64,000 nt of DNA from Actinomycetospora straminea (GTDB lineage Bacteria; Actinomycetota; Actinomycetes; Mycobacteriales; Pseudonocardiaceae). Position 1 is the stretch's first letter. Each line of letters opens with the position of its first letter. The DNA is taken from positions 124,001 through 188,000 of the forward strand of contig NZ_JAQZAN010000004.1 of NCBI RefSeq assembly GCF_028737255.1. Direction: 5' to 3'. Positions 22,027 through 29,537 of the stretch are shown here, piece after piece. The position numbers were made by a program, and so were the translations under genes. The notes below the pieces were generated by a model. It was not told the DNA's origin and did not search any database. It worked only from the letters and a program-made list of their open reading frames with translations.

Positions 22027-22090
22027 TGATCGTGGGGGGTTTCCTGACGTCCAGTGCCAGCGTGGACGCCAGGCTGGCACACCTCGCGAG
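22027..22090 (+). repeat. ~60-bp hairpin repeat, right copy
   Basis: It begins TGATCGTGGGGGGTTTCC and holds a 12-bp stem GTGCCAGCGTGG/CCAGGCTGGCAC (22054-22080) with one mismatch and a 3-base loop. It lies just past the stop of the minus-strand enoyl-CoA hydratase gene, in the same gene-relative orientation as the left copy beyond the VOC gene. Stem bases differ from the left copy while pairing is largely kept. Confidence 0.75.
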
Positions 22091-22108
22091 CCACAGGGCG
22101 CCCGAGCG

Positions 22109-22891
22109 TCAGCGGCCCCGCCAGACCGGGGCGCGCTTCTCGGCGAAGGCCGCGGCGCCCTCGCGGGCGTCCTCGCTGTTCAGCACCGGCCCCAGGATCT
22201 CGCCCTGGCGCGCCCAGACCTCGTCCGCCGGCCAGGTCGGCGACTCGACGATGACCTGCTTGCTCGCCCGCACCGCGAGCGGCCCGTTCGCGCCGATCCT
22301 CCCCGCCAGCTCGCGGGCGCCGTCGAGCGCGCCGCCGGGCGCGGTCAGGTGGTTGACCAGGCCCCAGCGGTGGGCGTCCGCCGCCGACATCGGGTCGCCC
22401 GTGAGCGCGAGCTCCATGGCCACGGCCCGCGGGATGCGCGTCGGCAGGCGCAGCAGCCCACCCGCGGCGGCCGCGAGCCCGCGCTTGACCTCCGGGATCC
22501 CGAAGCTCGCCTCCTCCGACGCGACGACGAGGTCGCACGAGAGCGCCAGCTCGCAGCCCCCGGCGAGCGCGGGGCCCTCGACGGCGGCGATCAGGGGCTT
22601 GGCCGGTGGGCGCTGGGTGATGCCGGCGAAGCCCCGGTCCCCGATGTGCGGGCGCTCGCCGCGGAGGAACGCCTTGAGGTCCATGCCGGCGCTGAAGAAC
22701 CCGCCGGCGCCGGTGAGGATGCCGGTGACCAGCGCGTCGTCGCCGTCGAGCTCGTCGAGGGCGTCGGCGATGCCCTGCGCGACCGCGGTGTTCACCGAGT
22801 TCCGGGCCTTCGGCCGGTCGATCGTGATGACCAGCGTCGTGCCCTCGCGCTCGGTGCGGAGGACCTGCTCGTCGGGGTCGGGGGAGCTCAC
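22109..22891 (-). CDS. enoyl-CoA hydratase
   Basis: 260 residues, crotonase superfamily. DRPKARNSVNT, FFSAGMDLKAFL, IAAVEGPALAGGCELALSCDLVVA and FGIPEVKRGLAAAAGGLLRLP are visible. The Glu of IPEVKRG sits in the usual catalytic region. AAFAEKRAPVWRGR is the C-terminal helix. GTG start overlaps the stop of the SDR gene by GTGA, so the two are translationally coupled. Likely acts with that dehydrogenase in fatty acid or side-chain beta-oxidation. Confidence 0.88.
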   Translation of the reverse strand: MSSPDPDEQVLRTEREGTTLVITIDRPKARNSVNTAVAQGIADALDELDGDDALVTGILTGAGGFFSAGMDLKAFLRGERPHIGDRGFAGITQRPPAKPLIAAVEGPALAGGCELALSCDLVVASEEASFGIPEVKRGLAAAAGGLLRLPTRIPRAVAMELALTGDPMSAADAHRWGLVNHLTAPGGALDGARELAGRIGANGPLAVRASKQVIVESPTWPADEVWARQGEILGPVLNSEDAREGAAAFAEKRAPVWRGR

Positions 22892-23646
22892 CGCGGCGCC
22901 ATCCGGATCGCGCCGTCGAGACGGATCGTCTCGCCGTTGAGCATCGGGTTCTGCAGCATCGAGACCGCCATCTGCCCGTACTCGGCCGGGTCGCCGAGGC
23001 GTCGGGGGTGGGGCACCGAGTCGCCGAGGGCCTTCCGCACGTCCTCGGACAGCGTCGCGAACAGCGGGGTGTCGAAGAGCCCCGGGGCGATGGTGTTGAC
23101 CCGGATCAGCTTCGAGGCGAGGTCGCGCGCGGCGCACAGCGTCATCGACACGACGCCGCCCTTCGACGCCGAGTAGGCCATCTGCCCGATCTGGCCCTCG
23201 AACGCGGCCACCGACGCCGTCATGATCATCGCGCCGCGCTCGCCGTCCACCGGCTCGGTGCGGGCGATCGCGGCGCCGGCGAGGCGCAGGGCGTTGAACG
23301 ACCCGAAGAGGTTGACGCGCACGACGCGCTCGAAGGCCTCCATGTCACCGGGGTCGCCGTTCTTCTCGACGACGCGGGTGAGGCTGCCGATGCCGGCGCA
23401 GTGTACGAGCGCGCGGAACGGCCCGGCGGCCTCGGCCGCGGCGACCGCCTGGCCCAGGGCGTCGGCGTCGGTGACGTCGGCGGCCACGAACTCACCGCCG
23501 AGGTCGGAGGCCACCTCCTTGCCGTTCGACGACGGCAGGTCGGCGACGACCACGCGCCCGCCGGCCGCGGTGATCGCCTTCGCGGTGGCCAGGCCGAGGC
23601 CCGACGCGCCGCCGGTGACGAGGGCCGAGACGCCCTGCAGATCCAT
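22888..23646 (-). CDS. SDR family 3-hydroxyacyl-CoA dehydrogenase (HSD10-like)
   Basis: 252 residues. TGGASGLGLATA is the NAD-binding turn and HCAGIGSLTRVV the NNAG equivalent. Ser of MTASVAAFEGQIGQ and YSASKGG give the Ser-Tyr-Lys triad. The EGQIGQMAYSASKG and IAPGLFDTPL phrases are typical of type II 3-hydroxyacyl-CoA/17-beta-hydroxysteroid dehydrogenase 10. It would oxidise 3-hydroxyacyl-CoA using NAD, the step after the coupled hydratase. ATG with GGAGG ten bases upstream. Confidence 0.88.
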   Translation of the reverse strand: MDLQGVSALVTGGASGLGLATAKAITAAGGRVVVADLPSSNGKEVASDLGGEFVAADVTDADALGQAVAAAEAAGPFRALVHCAGIGSLTRVVEKNGDPGDMEAFERVVRVNLFGSFNALRLAGAAIARTEPVDGERGAMIMTASVAAFEGQIGQMAYSASKGGVVSMTLCAARDLASKLIRVNTIAPGLFDTPLFATLSEDVRKALGDSVPHPRRLGDPAEYGQMAVSMLQNPMLNGETIRLDGAIRMAPR

Positions 23647-23707
23647 GATCGGAGTCCTCCCGTGGTCGTGGTGCGGACCGCACCGTAACCAGTCACGGCT
23701 GACCGTG

Positions 23708-24898
23708 TCACCGGGTCCGGCTGCCGGCCCGCGTCCCGGTCACCGCGGCGGCGACGCCCGCCACCACGAGCACCAGCACCGACGCGCCGACGACCGCCGC
23801 CCACGGCGCGACCGTCTCGATCAGCACGCCGGCCAGGGGCGAGGCGATCGTCGCCCCGACCATGAGCGCGGAGCTGTGCAGGCCGGTCGCGACGCCGCGC
23901 GCCGCGTCCGGTGCGAGGCGCCCGACGGTCTCGGCGGCCGCGGCCAGGGCGGGCGCGCAGAACGCGCCGGCGGGCACGAGCAGCAGCGTGATCGTCCACC
24001 ACGGCCCGCCGAGGGCCACCGGCAGCGACCCGGCCGCGAGCAGCGCCAGCAGCGCGGCCGTCGGCGGCGTCCGGCGTGCGGCCCCGTAGATCCAGCCGCC
24101 GAGCAGCGACGCCGCGCACCAGACGGTGTTGGCGAGCGCGAACCACGCCGTCTCGTCGCGGGCGGTGAGCATCGCGACGACCGCCAGCTCGGTCGCGGTG
24201 AGCATGAGGATGGCCGCGCCGGTCGAGGCGAGGGCGACGAGCATCGGGCTGCGCAGCCACGTCCGCAGCCGCGGCGGCCTCCCGCCGTGGGCGACGCCGG
24301 GTGGCCGCACGGGCGGGTCCAGCCGGGCCAGCGCCGCGGTCGCCAGCACGAACGCGCCGCCGACGACCCACGGCCCGGTGCCGGGCAGCGTCAGGGCCAC
24401 CAGCGTGCCCAGCGCCGGCCCGACCGCGTAGGTGACCTCCACCGACATCGCGTCGAGCGCGAACGCGGGCCGCTGGTGCTCGGCCGGCACCGAGGCGGCC
24501 AGCGACTGGCGCACGATCGAGAACGCCGGCGGCATGAGCAGCCCGGCGACAAGGGCGGCGGGCACGAGCGCGGTGGCGCCCAGCAGCGGCACGACGGCCC
24601 AGAACACCGCCTGCACGACCCCGCACAGCGCCAGGACCGGGCGCAGCCCGTGGCGGTCGATCAGCCGTCCCAGCAGCGGCGCCCCGAGCGCCACGCCCGC
24701 GGTGACCGCGCCCCCGACGAGCCCCGCGGCCGCGAAGCCGCGGTCCATCCCCACCGCGACGTGCAGCGTGAGGAACACCCCGACCGCGGTGACGGGCAGC
24801 CGCGCGGCGAACCCGATCGCCACCAGCGGTGCGAGGCCGGGCAGGCGCAGCACCGCCCGGTACGTGGCGAGGCTCCCGCCGACCGCCGTGTCCGCCAC
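23708..24898 (-). CDS. MFS transporter
   Basis: 396 residues with about twelve hydrophobic helices. The cytoplasmic loop LLGRLIDRHGLRPVLALCG is the MFS motif A region (G-x3-D-R-x-G-R-like). A long central loop (RLDPPVRPPGVAHGG) separates the halves. The start GTG at 24898 precedes the first helix (LVAIGFAARLPVTAVGVFL). The substrate is unknown; drug or metabolite efflux is most common for this shape. Divergent from the NmrA gene. Confidence 0.85.
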   Translation of the reverse strand: MADTAVGGSLATYRAVLRLPGLAPLVAIGFAARLPVTAVGVFLTLHVAVGMDRGFAAAGLVGGAVTAGVALGAPLLGRLIDRHGLRPVLALCGVVQAVFWAVVPLLGATALVPAALVAGLLMPPAFSIVRQSLAASVPAEHQRPAFALDAMSVEVTYAVGPALGTLVALTLPGTGPWVVGGAFVLATAALARLDPPVRPPGVAHGGRPPRLRTWLRSPMLVALASTGAAILMLTATELAVVAMLTARDETAWFALANTVWCAASLLGGWIYGAARRTPPTAALLALLAAGSLPVALGGPWWTITLLLVPAGAFCAPALAAAAETVGRLAPDAARGVATGLHSSALMVGATIASPLAGVLIETVAPWAAVVGASVLVLVVAGVAAAVTGTRAGSRTR

Positions 24899-24988
24899 CC
24901 CGCCATCATCACCCGCGGGCGCCGGCCGCCCCGCGACGATCACCCCGGGCACGTCTGTCCGCCCCCGCGCGTGGGCACACTGCCGACC

Positions 24989-25882
24989 ATGACCGCCCCG
25001 ACCGACCCGCCCGTCCTGCCCACCGCGAGCTACGCCGTCACCGCCGCGACCGGCCACCTCGGCCGCCTCGCCGTCGACGCCCTGCTGCGGCGCGGGGTGC
25101 CCGCGCGCAACGTCTTCGCGCTCGTGCGGCAGCCGGACAAGGCCGGCGACCTCGCCGACCTCGGCGTCGGCGTCCGCGAGGCCGACTACGACCGTCCCGA
25201 CACCCTCGACCCGGCCCTCGAGGGCATCGAGCGCCTGCTGCTCGTGTCGAGCCCCACGGTCGGCAACCGGCTCGAGCAGCACACGAACGTCCTGCGCGCC
25301 GCGGACGCCGCCGACGTCGGGTTCGTCGTCTACACGAGCGTGCTGCACGCCGACGAGACCGAGCTGGCGCTCGCCCCGGAGCACGCCGCGACCGAGGACG
25401 TCCTGCAGGGCTCGGGCATGCCGTTCGCGGTGGCCCGCAACGGCTGGTACGTCGAGAACTACACCGGCCGCCTCGACGAGTACCTCGCGCGCGGGGAGAT
25501 CGTCGGTGCCGCGGGCGACGGCCGCGTCTCCGCCGCCACCCGCGCCGACTACGCCGAGGCCGCGGTCTCGCTGCTCACCGGCGACATCGCCGACCAGCAG
25601 GGCTACTGGGAGCTCGGCGGCCCGGCCTTCTCGATGACCGAGCTCGCCGCCGCGATCACCGAGGTCACCGGCATGGAGGTGACCTACCGCGACCTGTCCG
25701 CCGAGGAGTACACCGACGTCCTGCGCAGCGCGGGGATGGACGAGGACACCGCCGCGTTCGTCACGGGCCTCGAGCTCTCCACCGCCCGCGGCGAGCTGGA
25801 GACCGACAGCCCGGCGCTGGAGAACCTGCTCGGCCGCGCGCCGACGTCGCTGCGCGACGCGATCCGGGCGGCGCGGCTGTAG
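24989..25882 (+). CDS. NmrA-like NAD(P)-binding oxidoreductase
   Basis: 297 residues with a Rossmann fold. TAATGHLGRLAVDALL is the dinucleotide turn, followed by ALVRQPDKAGDLADLGV. LLLVSSPTVGNRLEQHTNVLRAA, YTSVLHADE and NGWYVENY match quinone oxidoreductase 2 (QorB)-type atypical SDRs. It is likely an NADPH-dependent quinone reductase or redox sensor; the exact substrate is inferred. ATG at 24989, 90 bp from the divergent MFS gene. A MaoC gene follows 11 bp downstream. Confidence 0.83.
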   Translation: MTAPTDPPVLPTASYAVTAATGHLGRLAVDALLRRGVPARNVFALVRQPDKAGDLADLGVGVREADYDRPDTLDPALEGIERLLLVSSPTVGNRLEQHTNVLRAADAADVGFVVYTSVLHADETELALAPEHAATEDVLQGSGMPFAVARNGWYVENYTGRLDEYLARGEIVGAAGDGRVSAATRADYAEAAVSLLTGDIADQQGYWELGGPAFSMTELAAAITEVTGMEVTYRDLSAEEYTDVLRSAGMDEDTAAFVTGLELSTARGELETDSPALENLLGRAPTSLRDAIRAARL

Positions 25883-25893
25883 CTTCCCCGGTC

Positions 25894-26349
25894 ATGGAGA
25901 CCTTCCACGGACGCGAGGAGCTGGTCGCGTCGCTGGGGCGCGAGCTCGGGCCGGGGGAGTGGCTGGAGATCGGCCAGGACCGGATCGACGGGTTCGCCGA
26001 CGTCACCGGCGACCACCAGTGGATCCACGTCGACCCCGAGCGCGCGGCGGGCGGGCCGTTCGGCGCGACGGTGGCGCACGGGTTCCTCACCCTGTCCCTG
26101 GTGCCGCTGCTCCTCGACGGCCTGCGCCGCGTGGAGGGCACCCGGATGGGGCTGAACTACGGCCTGGAGCGCGTGCGCTTCCCGTCCGCGGTGCGCTCGG
26201 GCACCCGGGTGCGGGCCCGCTCCACGCTCGTCGACGCCACCGACGTCGGCGAGGGCGGGCTCCAGCTCGTCACGCGCGTGACGATCGAGGTCGAGGGCTC
26301 GGCGAAGCCGGCGTGCGTCGCCGACCTCGTGACCCGCGCCTACTTCTGA
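25894..26349 (+). CDS. MaoC family dehydratase (R-specific enoyl-CoA hydratase-like)
   Basis: 151 residues, single hotdog domain. The hydratase-2 motif is intact: FADVTGDHQWIHVDPERA gives the catalytic Asp (~40) and His (~45), followed by FGATVAHGFLTLSLVP. It probably hydrates trans-2-enoyl-CoA to the R-3-hydroxyacyl-CoA. Likely co-transcribed with the NmrA gene. Confidence 0.87.
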   Translation: METFHGREELVASLGRELGPGEWLEIGQDRIDGFADVTGDHQWIHVDPERAAGGPFGATVAHGFLTLSLVPLLLDGLRRVEGTRMGLNYGLERVRFPSAVRSGTRVRARSTLVDATDVGEGGLQLVTRVTIEVEGSAKPACVADLVTRAYF

Positions 26350-26502
26350 GCGGCCGCTACCGGAGGGTGATCGGGCACGGACGGTGAGGCGTGCGGGCCG
26401 TGCGGTGCGACGAACGGGACGGGAACGCGACGGGACGGCCCCCAATCGGGGCAGTTCGGAGGTCGTGGGCGGGGGCCCCGGGTTGCGGCCGACCGGCACC
26501 GG

Positions 26503-26518
26503 GTAAACACCTGTTCAC
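26503..26518. promoter_or_regulatory. imperfect palindrome upstream of alpha/beta hydrolase
   Basis: GTAAACA-CC-TGTTCAC, 7-bp arms with one mismatch, 45 bp before the hydrolase start. It is the most AT-rich spot of the 213-bp gap 26350-26562. It could be an operator or include a -10 element. Nothing else is clear in that gap. Confidence 0.35.
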
Positions 26519-26562
26519 ACCGGGCCGCGTCGATGCGGCGGCGGTGCGAGGAGGTGGTCGTC

Positions 26563-27423
26563 ATGGACGCCCCCACACCGATCTGGCGATCGGCCCACCC
26601 CGGTGCCGAGGCGCTCCCTTTCCCCTCCTGGTGGCTCACCGCCACCGACCTCGCCCGGGCCTCGGTCGAGACGGTCGCCTGGCACACGGTGCGGCACGTC
26701 CTGCCGACGGGCGGCCGTGGTGACGGGCGCCCGGTGCTCGTCATCCCCGGGTTCTGCACCAGCGACCTCGCCACGGGCTCCCTGCGCGCCCACCTGCGCA
26801 AGCGTGGCTTCCACACCCACCGGTGGACCCTCGGACTCAACCGCGGCTTCACCGACGACATCCTCCACGGCCTGCTCGAGCGCTTCGACGAGCTGCACGC
26901 CCGCCACGGGCGCAAGATCGCGATCGTCGGCTGGAGCCTGGGCGGGCTGATGGCCCGCTGGCTCGCGCAGCTCCGTCCCGACGCCGTCGAGCGCATCATC
27001 TGCCTGGGCTCGCCGTGGCGCGCCGAGGCCGAGGAGAACCGGGTGTCCGGCGCCTTCCGGGCCGCCGAGCGCCACTGGGGCTTCTCGTCGGACACCGCGG
27101 ACGTCGTCGACCTCATCCGCCGCCCCGTGCCGGTGCGGTCGATCGCCGTGTACTCGCCGTTCGACGGCCTGCTGCACGGCGAGGGCTGCCGCCAGGACGA
27201 CGGGGACCTGTGCGAGAACGTCGTCGTGCCGGGCAGCCACTGCGGGCTGACCCACAACCCCGCGGCGGTCGTCGCCGTCGTCGACCGGCTCGAGGTGCCG
27301 CTGGACCGCTGGCGGCCCTTCCGCTGGGCGTCGGCGGTGTCGCACGGCTTCGCGGGCGACGGTCGGACCCCCGAGCAGCGAGCGGCGGCCGTGCCCCCCG
27401 CGCCGGTCGCGGCGGCGGCCTGA
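26563..27423 (+). CDS. alpha/beta hydrolase (lipase-like)
   Basis: 286 residues. PVLVIPGFCTSD holds the oxyanion strand, GWSLGGLMARWLA the nucleophile Ser elbow, and a late GSHCGLTHNPAAV the likely catalytic His. The Asp is plausibly in VYSPFDGLLHGEG. The form matches actinobacterial esterase/lipase class proteins acting on acyl or cell-wall lipids; substrate inferred. The ATG at 26563 follows GAGGAGG; an upstream in-frame ATG (26533) lacks one. A hairpin and whiB follow. Confidence 0.82.
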   Translation: MDAPTPIWRSAHPGAEALPFPSWWLTATDLARASVETVAWHTVRHVLPTGGRGDGRPVLVIPGFCTSDLATGSLRAHLRKRGFHTHRWTLGLNRGFTDDILHGLLERFDELHARHGRKIAIVGWSLGGLMARWLAQLRPDAVERIICLGSPWRAEAEENRVSGAFRAAERHWGFSSDTADVVDLIRRPVPVRSIAVYSPFDGLLHGEGCRQDDGDLCENVVVPGSHCGLTHNPAAVVAVVDRLEVPLDRWRPFRWASAVSHGFAGDGRTPEQRAAAVPPAPVAAAA

Positions 27424-27427
27424 ACCG

Positions 27428-27449
27428 GATCGGTCGCCCGCGACCGATC
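27428..27449. terminator. perfect 10-bp hairpin after the hydrolase stop
   Basis: Arms GATCGGTCGC and GCGACCGATC with a 2-base centre, starting 5 bp after the hydrolase stop and 66 bp before whiB. No U-run follows, as is common in high-GC actinobacteria. It could also be a protein-binding palindrome for whiB control. Confidence 0.55.
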
Positions 27450-27515
27450 GAGACGTGGATCTCACAGCCGTCCATCGGCCGGAGGTGTACGACGGTCGGT
27501 AGGAGGTGAGCATCA

Positions 27516-27809
27516 ATGGCTGATGTCTCCCGGCTGCCGTGGGCGATCACCGACCACTGGGACTGGCAGCGCCACGCCGCGTGCCGCGGCATGAACTCCG
27601 AGGTGTTCTTCCACCCCGACGGAGAGCGCGACCCCCGGCGCAGCCAGCGTGTCGAAGCAGCGGCACGCATCTGCTCGGGGTGCTCGGTCCGCGAACCCTG
27701 CCGGGACTGGGCCCGCCGCGTCGCCGAGCCCTACGGCGTGTGGGGCGGCGAGAGCGAGCAGGAACGCCGCGAGCACCTCGCCCGCGTCCGGACCGACCGC
27801 AGCGCCTGA
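27516..27809 (+). CDS. WhiB-family iron-sulfur transcriptional regulator
   Basis: 97 residues. The four cluster Cys are C23, C53, C56 and C62 (AACRGM; CSGCSVREPC), followed by the GVWGG turn (74-78) and a short basic tail. The 4Fe-4S form normally binds sigma factor region 4. No AT-hook is present, so it is not WhiB7-like; WhiB1/WhiB2-like is more likely. AGGAGG precedes the ATG. Target genes unknown. Confidence 0.93.
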   Translation: MADVSRLPWAITDHWDWQRHAACRGMNSEVFFHPDGERDPRRSQRVEAAARICSGCSVREPCRDWARRVAEPYGVWGGESEQERREHLARVRTDRSA

Positions 27810-27841
27810 CCCGCTCGCGGGGGAGTGGCAGGCTGGTGACC

Positions 27842-28249
27842 ATGGACGCGCCGACGGTGTGGGCCCGTGGTCACCTCGCCGACGGGGACGGGCGGGTGGT
27901 CCACGTCGACGTCAACGGACTGCCCGTCGCGTGCACCGTCCCCGCCGACGACGACGTGCCGGAGGGGGCCACCTCGTACGGCCTGCTCGCCGCGTCCCTG
28001 TCCTCCTGCACCGCGATGTCGGTGCGCACGTTCCTCCAGCGCTGGGAGTGCGACGGCAGCGACGTCGAGGTGGACGTGGCGTTCGAGTCCTCGTCCCCTC
28101 CGGTCATGCACCGCCGGGTCCGCCTCACCGCACCCCTCGACGAGGACGCCCGCCGCCAGCTCGCGTCCGTCGTCGACAGCACCCCGGTGACGATCCTGCT
28201 GCGCGACGCCCTGGTGATCGTCACGCAGCTGGACGTGCGCACACCCTGA
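27842..28249 (+). CDS. OsmC family protein
   Basis: 135 residues. TSYGLLAASLSSCTAMSVRTFL carries the conserved peroxidatic-type Cys56. The second conserved position, normally Cys-Pro in classic OsmC/Ohr, is here STPVTILL, so the resolving Cys appears to be lacking. Peroxidase activity is therefore uncertain. It lies 32 bp after whiB on the same strand. Confidence 0.83.
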   Translation: MDAPTVWARGHLADGDGRVVHVDVNGLPVACTVPADDDVPEGATSYGLLAASLSSCTAMSVRTFLQRWECDGSDVEVDVAFESSSPPVMHRRVRLTAPLDEDARRQLASVVDSTPVTILLRDALVIVTQLDVRTP

Positions 28250-28252
28250 GGG

Positions 28253-28615
28253 TCAGACCCCGCCGTCGAGCAGCGTGTGGAGCCGGACGATGCGCCCGTC
28301 CTGCGTGAGGGCGATGTCGGTGCCGGTGACGACGGGCTCGCCGCCCTCGGGGCCGAGCGCCCAGGTCAGGACGCCGAGGTCCCCGCTGACCCGGACGGGC
28401 CCGGTGGGACGGAAGGCGAACGCCGGCGGCGCGTCGGCGAGCAGCGCGGCCACCTTGGCGTCGATCGCGTCGCGACCGCGCACCGCGCCCTCCGGGTCCT
28501 GGAACAGGACGTCGGCGTCGTAGAGCTCGTCGATCACGGCGCGGCGGCGCGCGTCGTCGCGCTCGCCGAACACCTCGAGCAGGTTGCGGGTCAGGATGTC
28601 CTCGACGTCGGCCAT
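28253..28615 (-). CDS. SnoaL/NTF2-like family protein
   Basis: 120 residues: helix LTRNLLEVFGERDDARRRAVIDEL, then YDADVLFQDPEGAVRGRDAIDAKVAALL, and strands VSGDLGVLTWALG, DIALTQDGRIVRLHTLLD. The polyketide-cyclase-like SnoaL fold is clear, the reaction unknown. Convergent with OsmC, 3 bp apart. Confidence 0.75.
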   Translation of the reverse strand: MADVEDILTRNLLEVFGERDDARRRAVIDELYDADVLFQDPEGAVRGRDAIDAKVAALLADAPPAFAFRPTGPVRVSGDLGVLTWALGPEGGEPVVTGTDIALTQDGRIVRLHTLLDGGV

Positions 28616-28645
28616 GCCGCGATCATGCCGCGATCACGCCCCGGA

Positions 28646-29422
28646 TCACGAGCGCGGCAGCACGCTCGTGAACACCCGGTGCGCCGCGGCCTTGACCTGG
28701 TCGGGCAGGACCCCGTTCACCGCGGCCTGGGCCTTCACCCACGGCGAGCCGCCGACGACCGCCGTCCGCCCCTTCATCATCGCCGCGTAGCCCTGCGCCG
28801 CGACCGTCGCGGGGTCGTCGACGGCCGAGCGGGCGAGCAGCGTGCCGTCGAGGCCCGCGCGGCGGAAGAAGTCGGTGTCGGTGGGGCCGGGCATCAGCGA
28901 GGTGACGGTGACGCCGGTGTCGCGCAGCTCGTCGGCGAGCGCCTCGGCGAGCGACTGCACGAACGACTTCGCCGCGTTGTACACCGGCTGGCCCGGGCCG
29001 GGCATCGTCGAGGCGATCGACGACGTGATCAGCAGCTTGCCGTGGTCCCGCGCCGTCATGTCCGTGAGCAGCAGGTGGGCGAGGTGCACGACGCCGCGGA
29101 CGTCGAGGTCGACCACGCGTAGCTGGTCGGCGACCGGCGCGTCGAGGAAGGCGCGGCCCTGACCGACGCCGGCGTTGAGCGCGGCCGCGGCGAGGGGGCG
29201 GGGGAGGGCGGCGTGGAGCGTGCGGACCCCGTCCTCGGTCGCGAGGTCGGCCTGCACGACGTGCACCTCCACGTCGTGCCCGTGCAGCTCCCGGGCGGCG
29301 TCGGAGATCGCGGCGTCCTCCGCGGAGACGACGAGGTCGTGGCCGTGGCGGGCGAACTCGTGCGCGAGCGCGAGACCGATCCCGCGCGAGGCGCCGGTGA
29401 CGAGGGCGAGGGGGCGTGCCAT
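28646..29422 (-). CDS. short-chain dehydrogenase/reductase
   Basis: 258 residues, classical SDR. VTGASRGIGLALA is the cofactor turn, NAGVGQGRAF the NNAG-like strand, ITSSIAST the Ser, and YNAAKSFV the Tyr-x3-Lys. PGPTDTDFFRRAG and the C-terminal helix resemble membrane-proximal or acyl-acting SDRs such as DltE-like proteins. ATG at 29422; the frame upstream is not conserved. Lies between a SnoaL gene and the divergent lon. Confidence 0.85.
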   Translation of the reverse strand: MARPLALVTGASRGIGLALAHEFARHGHDLVVSAEDAAISDAARELHGHDVEVHVVQADLATEDGVRTLHAALPRPLAAAALNAGVGQGRAFLDAPVADQLRVVDLDVRGVVHLAHLLLTDMTARDHGKLLITSSIASTMPGPGQPVYNAAKSFVQSLAEALADELRDTGVTVTSLMPGPTDTDFFRRAGLDGTLLARSAVDDPATVAAQGYAAMMKGRTAVVGGSPWVKAQAAVNGVLPDQVKAAAHRVFTSVLPRS

Positions 29423-29537
29423 GCGACAGGGCCTACCCGGAGGTAGCCGCCCCGCACGCGTCGGCGACCCGGCTGGAATACCCGTAGCCACTTCAACGCT
29501 TGTAGCAACTATCGAGCACGAGTGATGGGGTGACGAG

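Noticed and set aside
27516-27809. WhiB7 identity for the WhiB protein
   Set aside because: No AT-hook or RGRP-like tail; the C-terminus is short and lacks that signature.
29423-29537. HspR (HAIR) or ClgR operator before lon
   Set aside because: No CTTGAGT-type inverted repeat or CGC-N5-GCG match was seen; only weak promoter-like bases.
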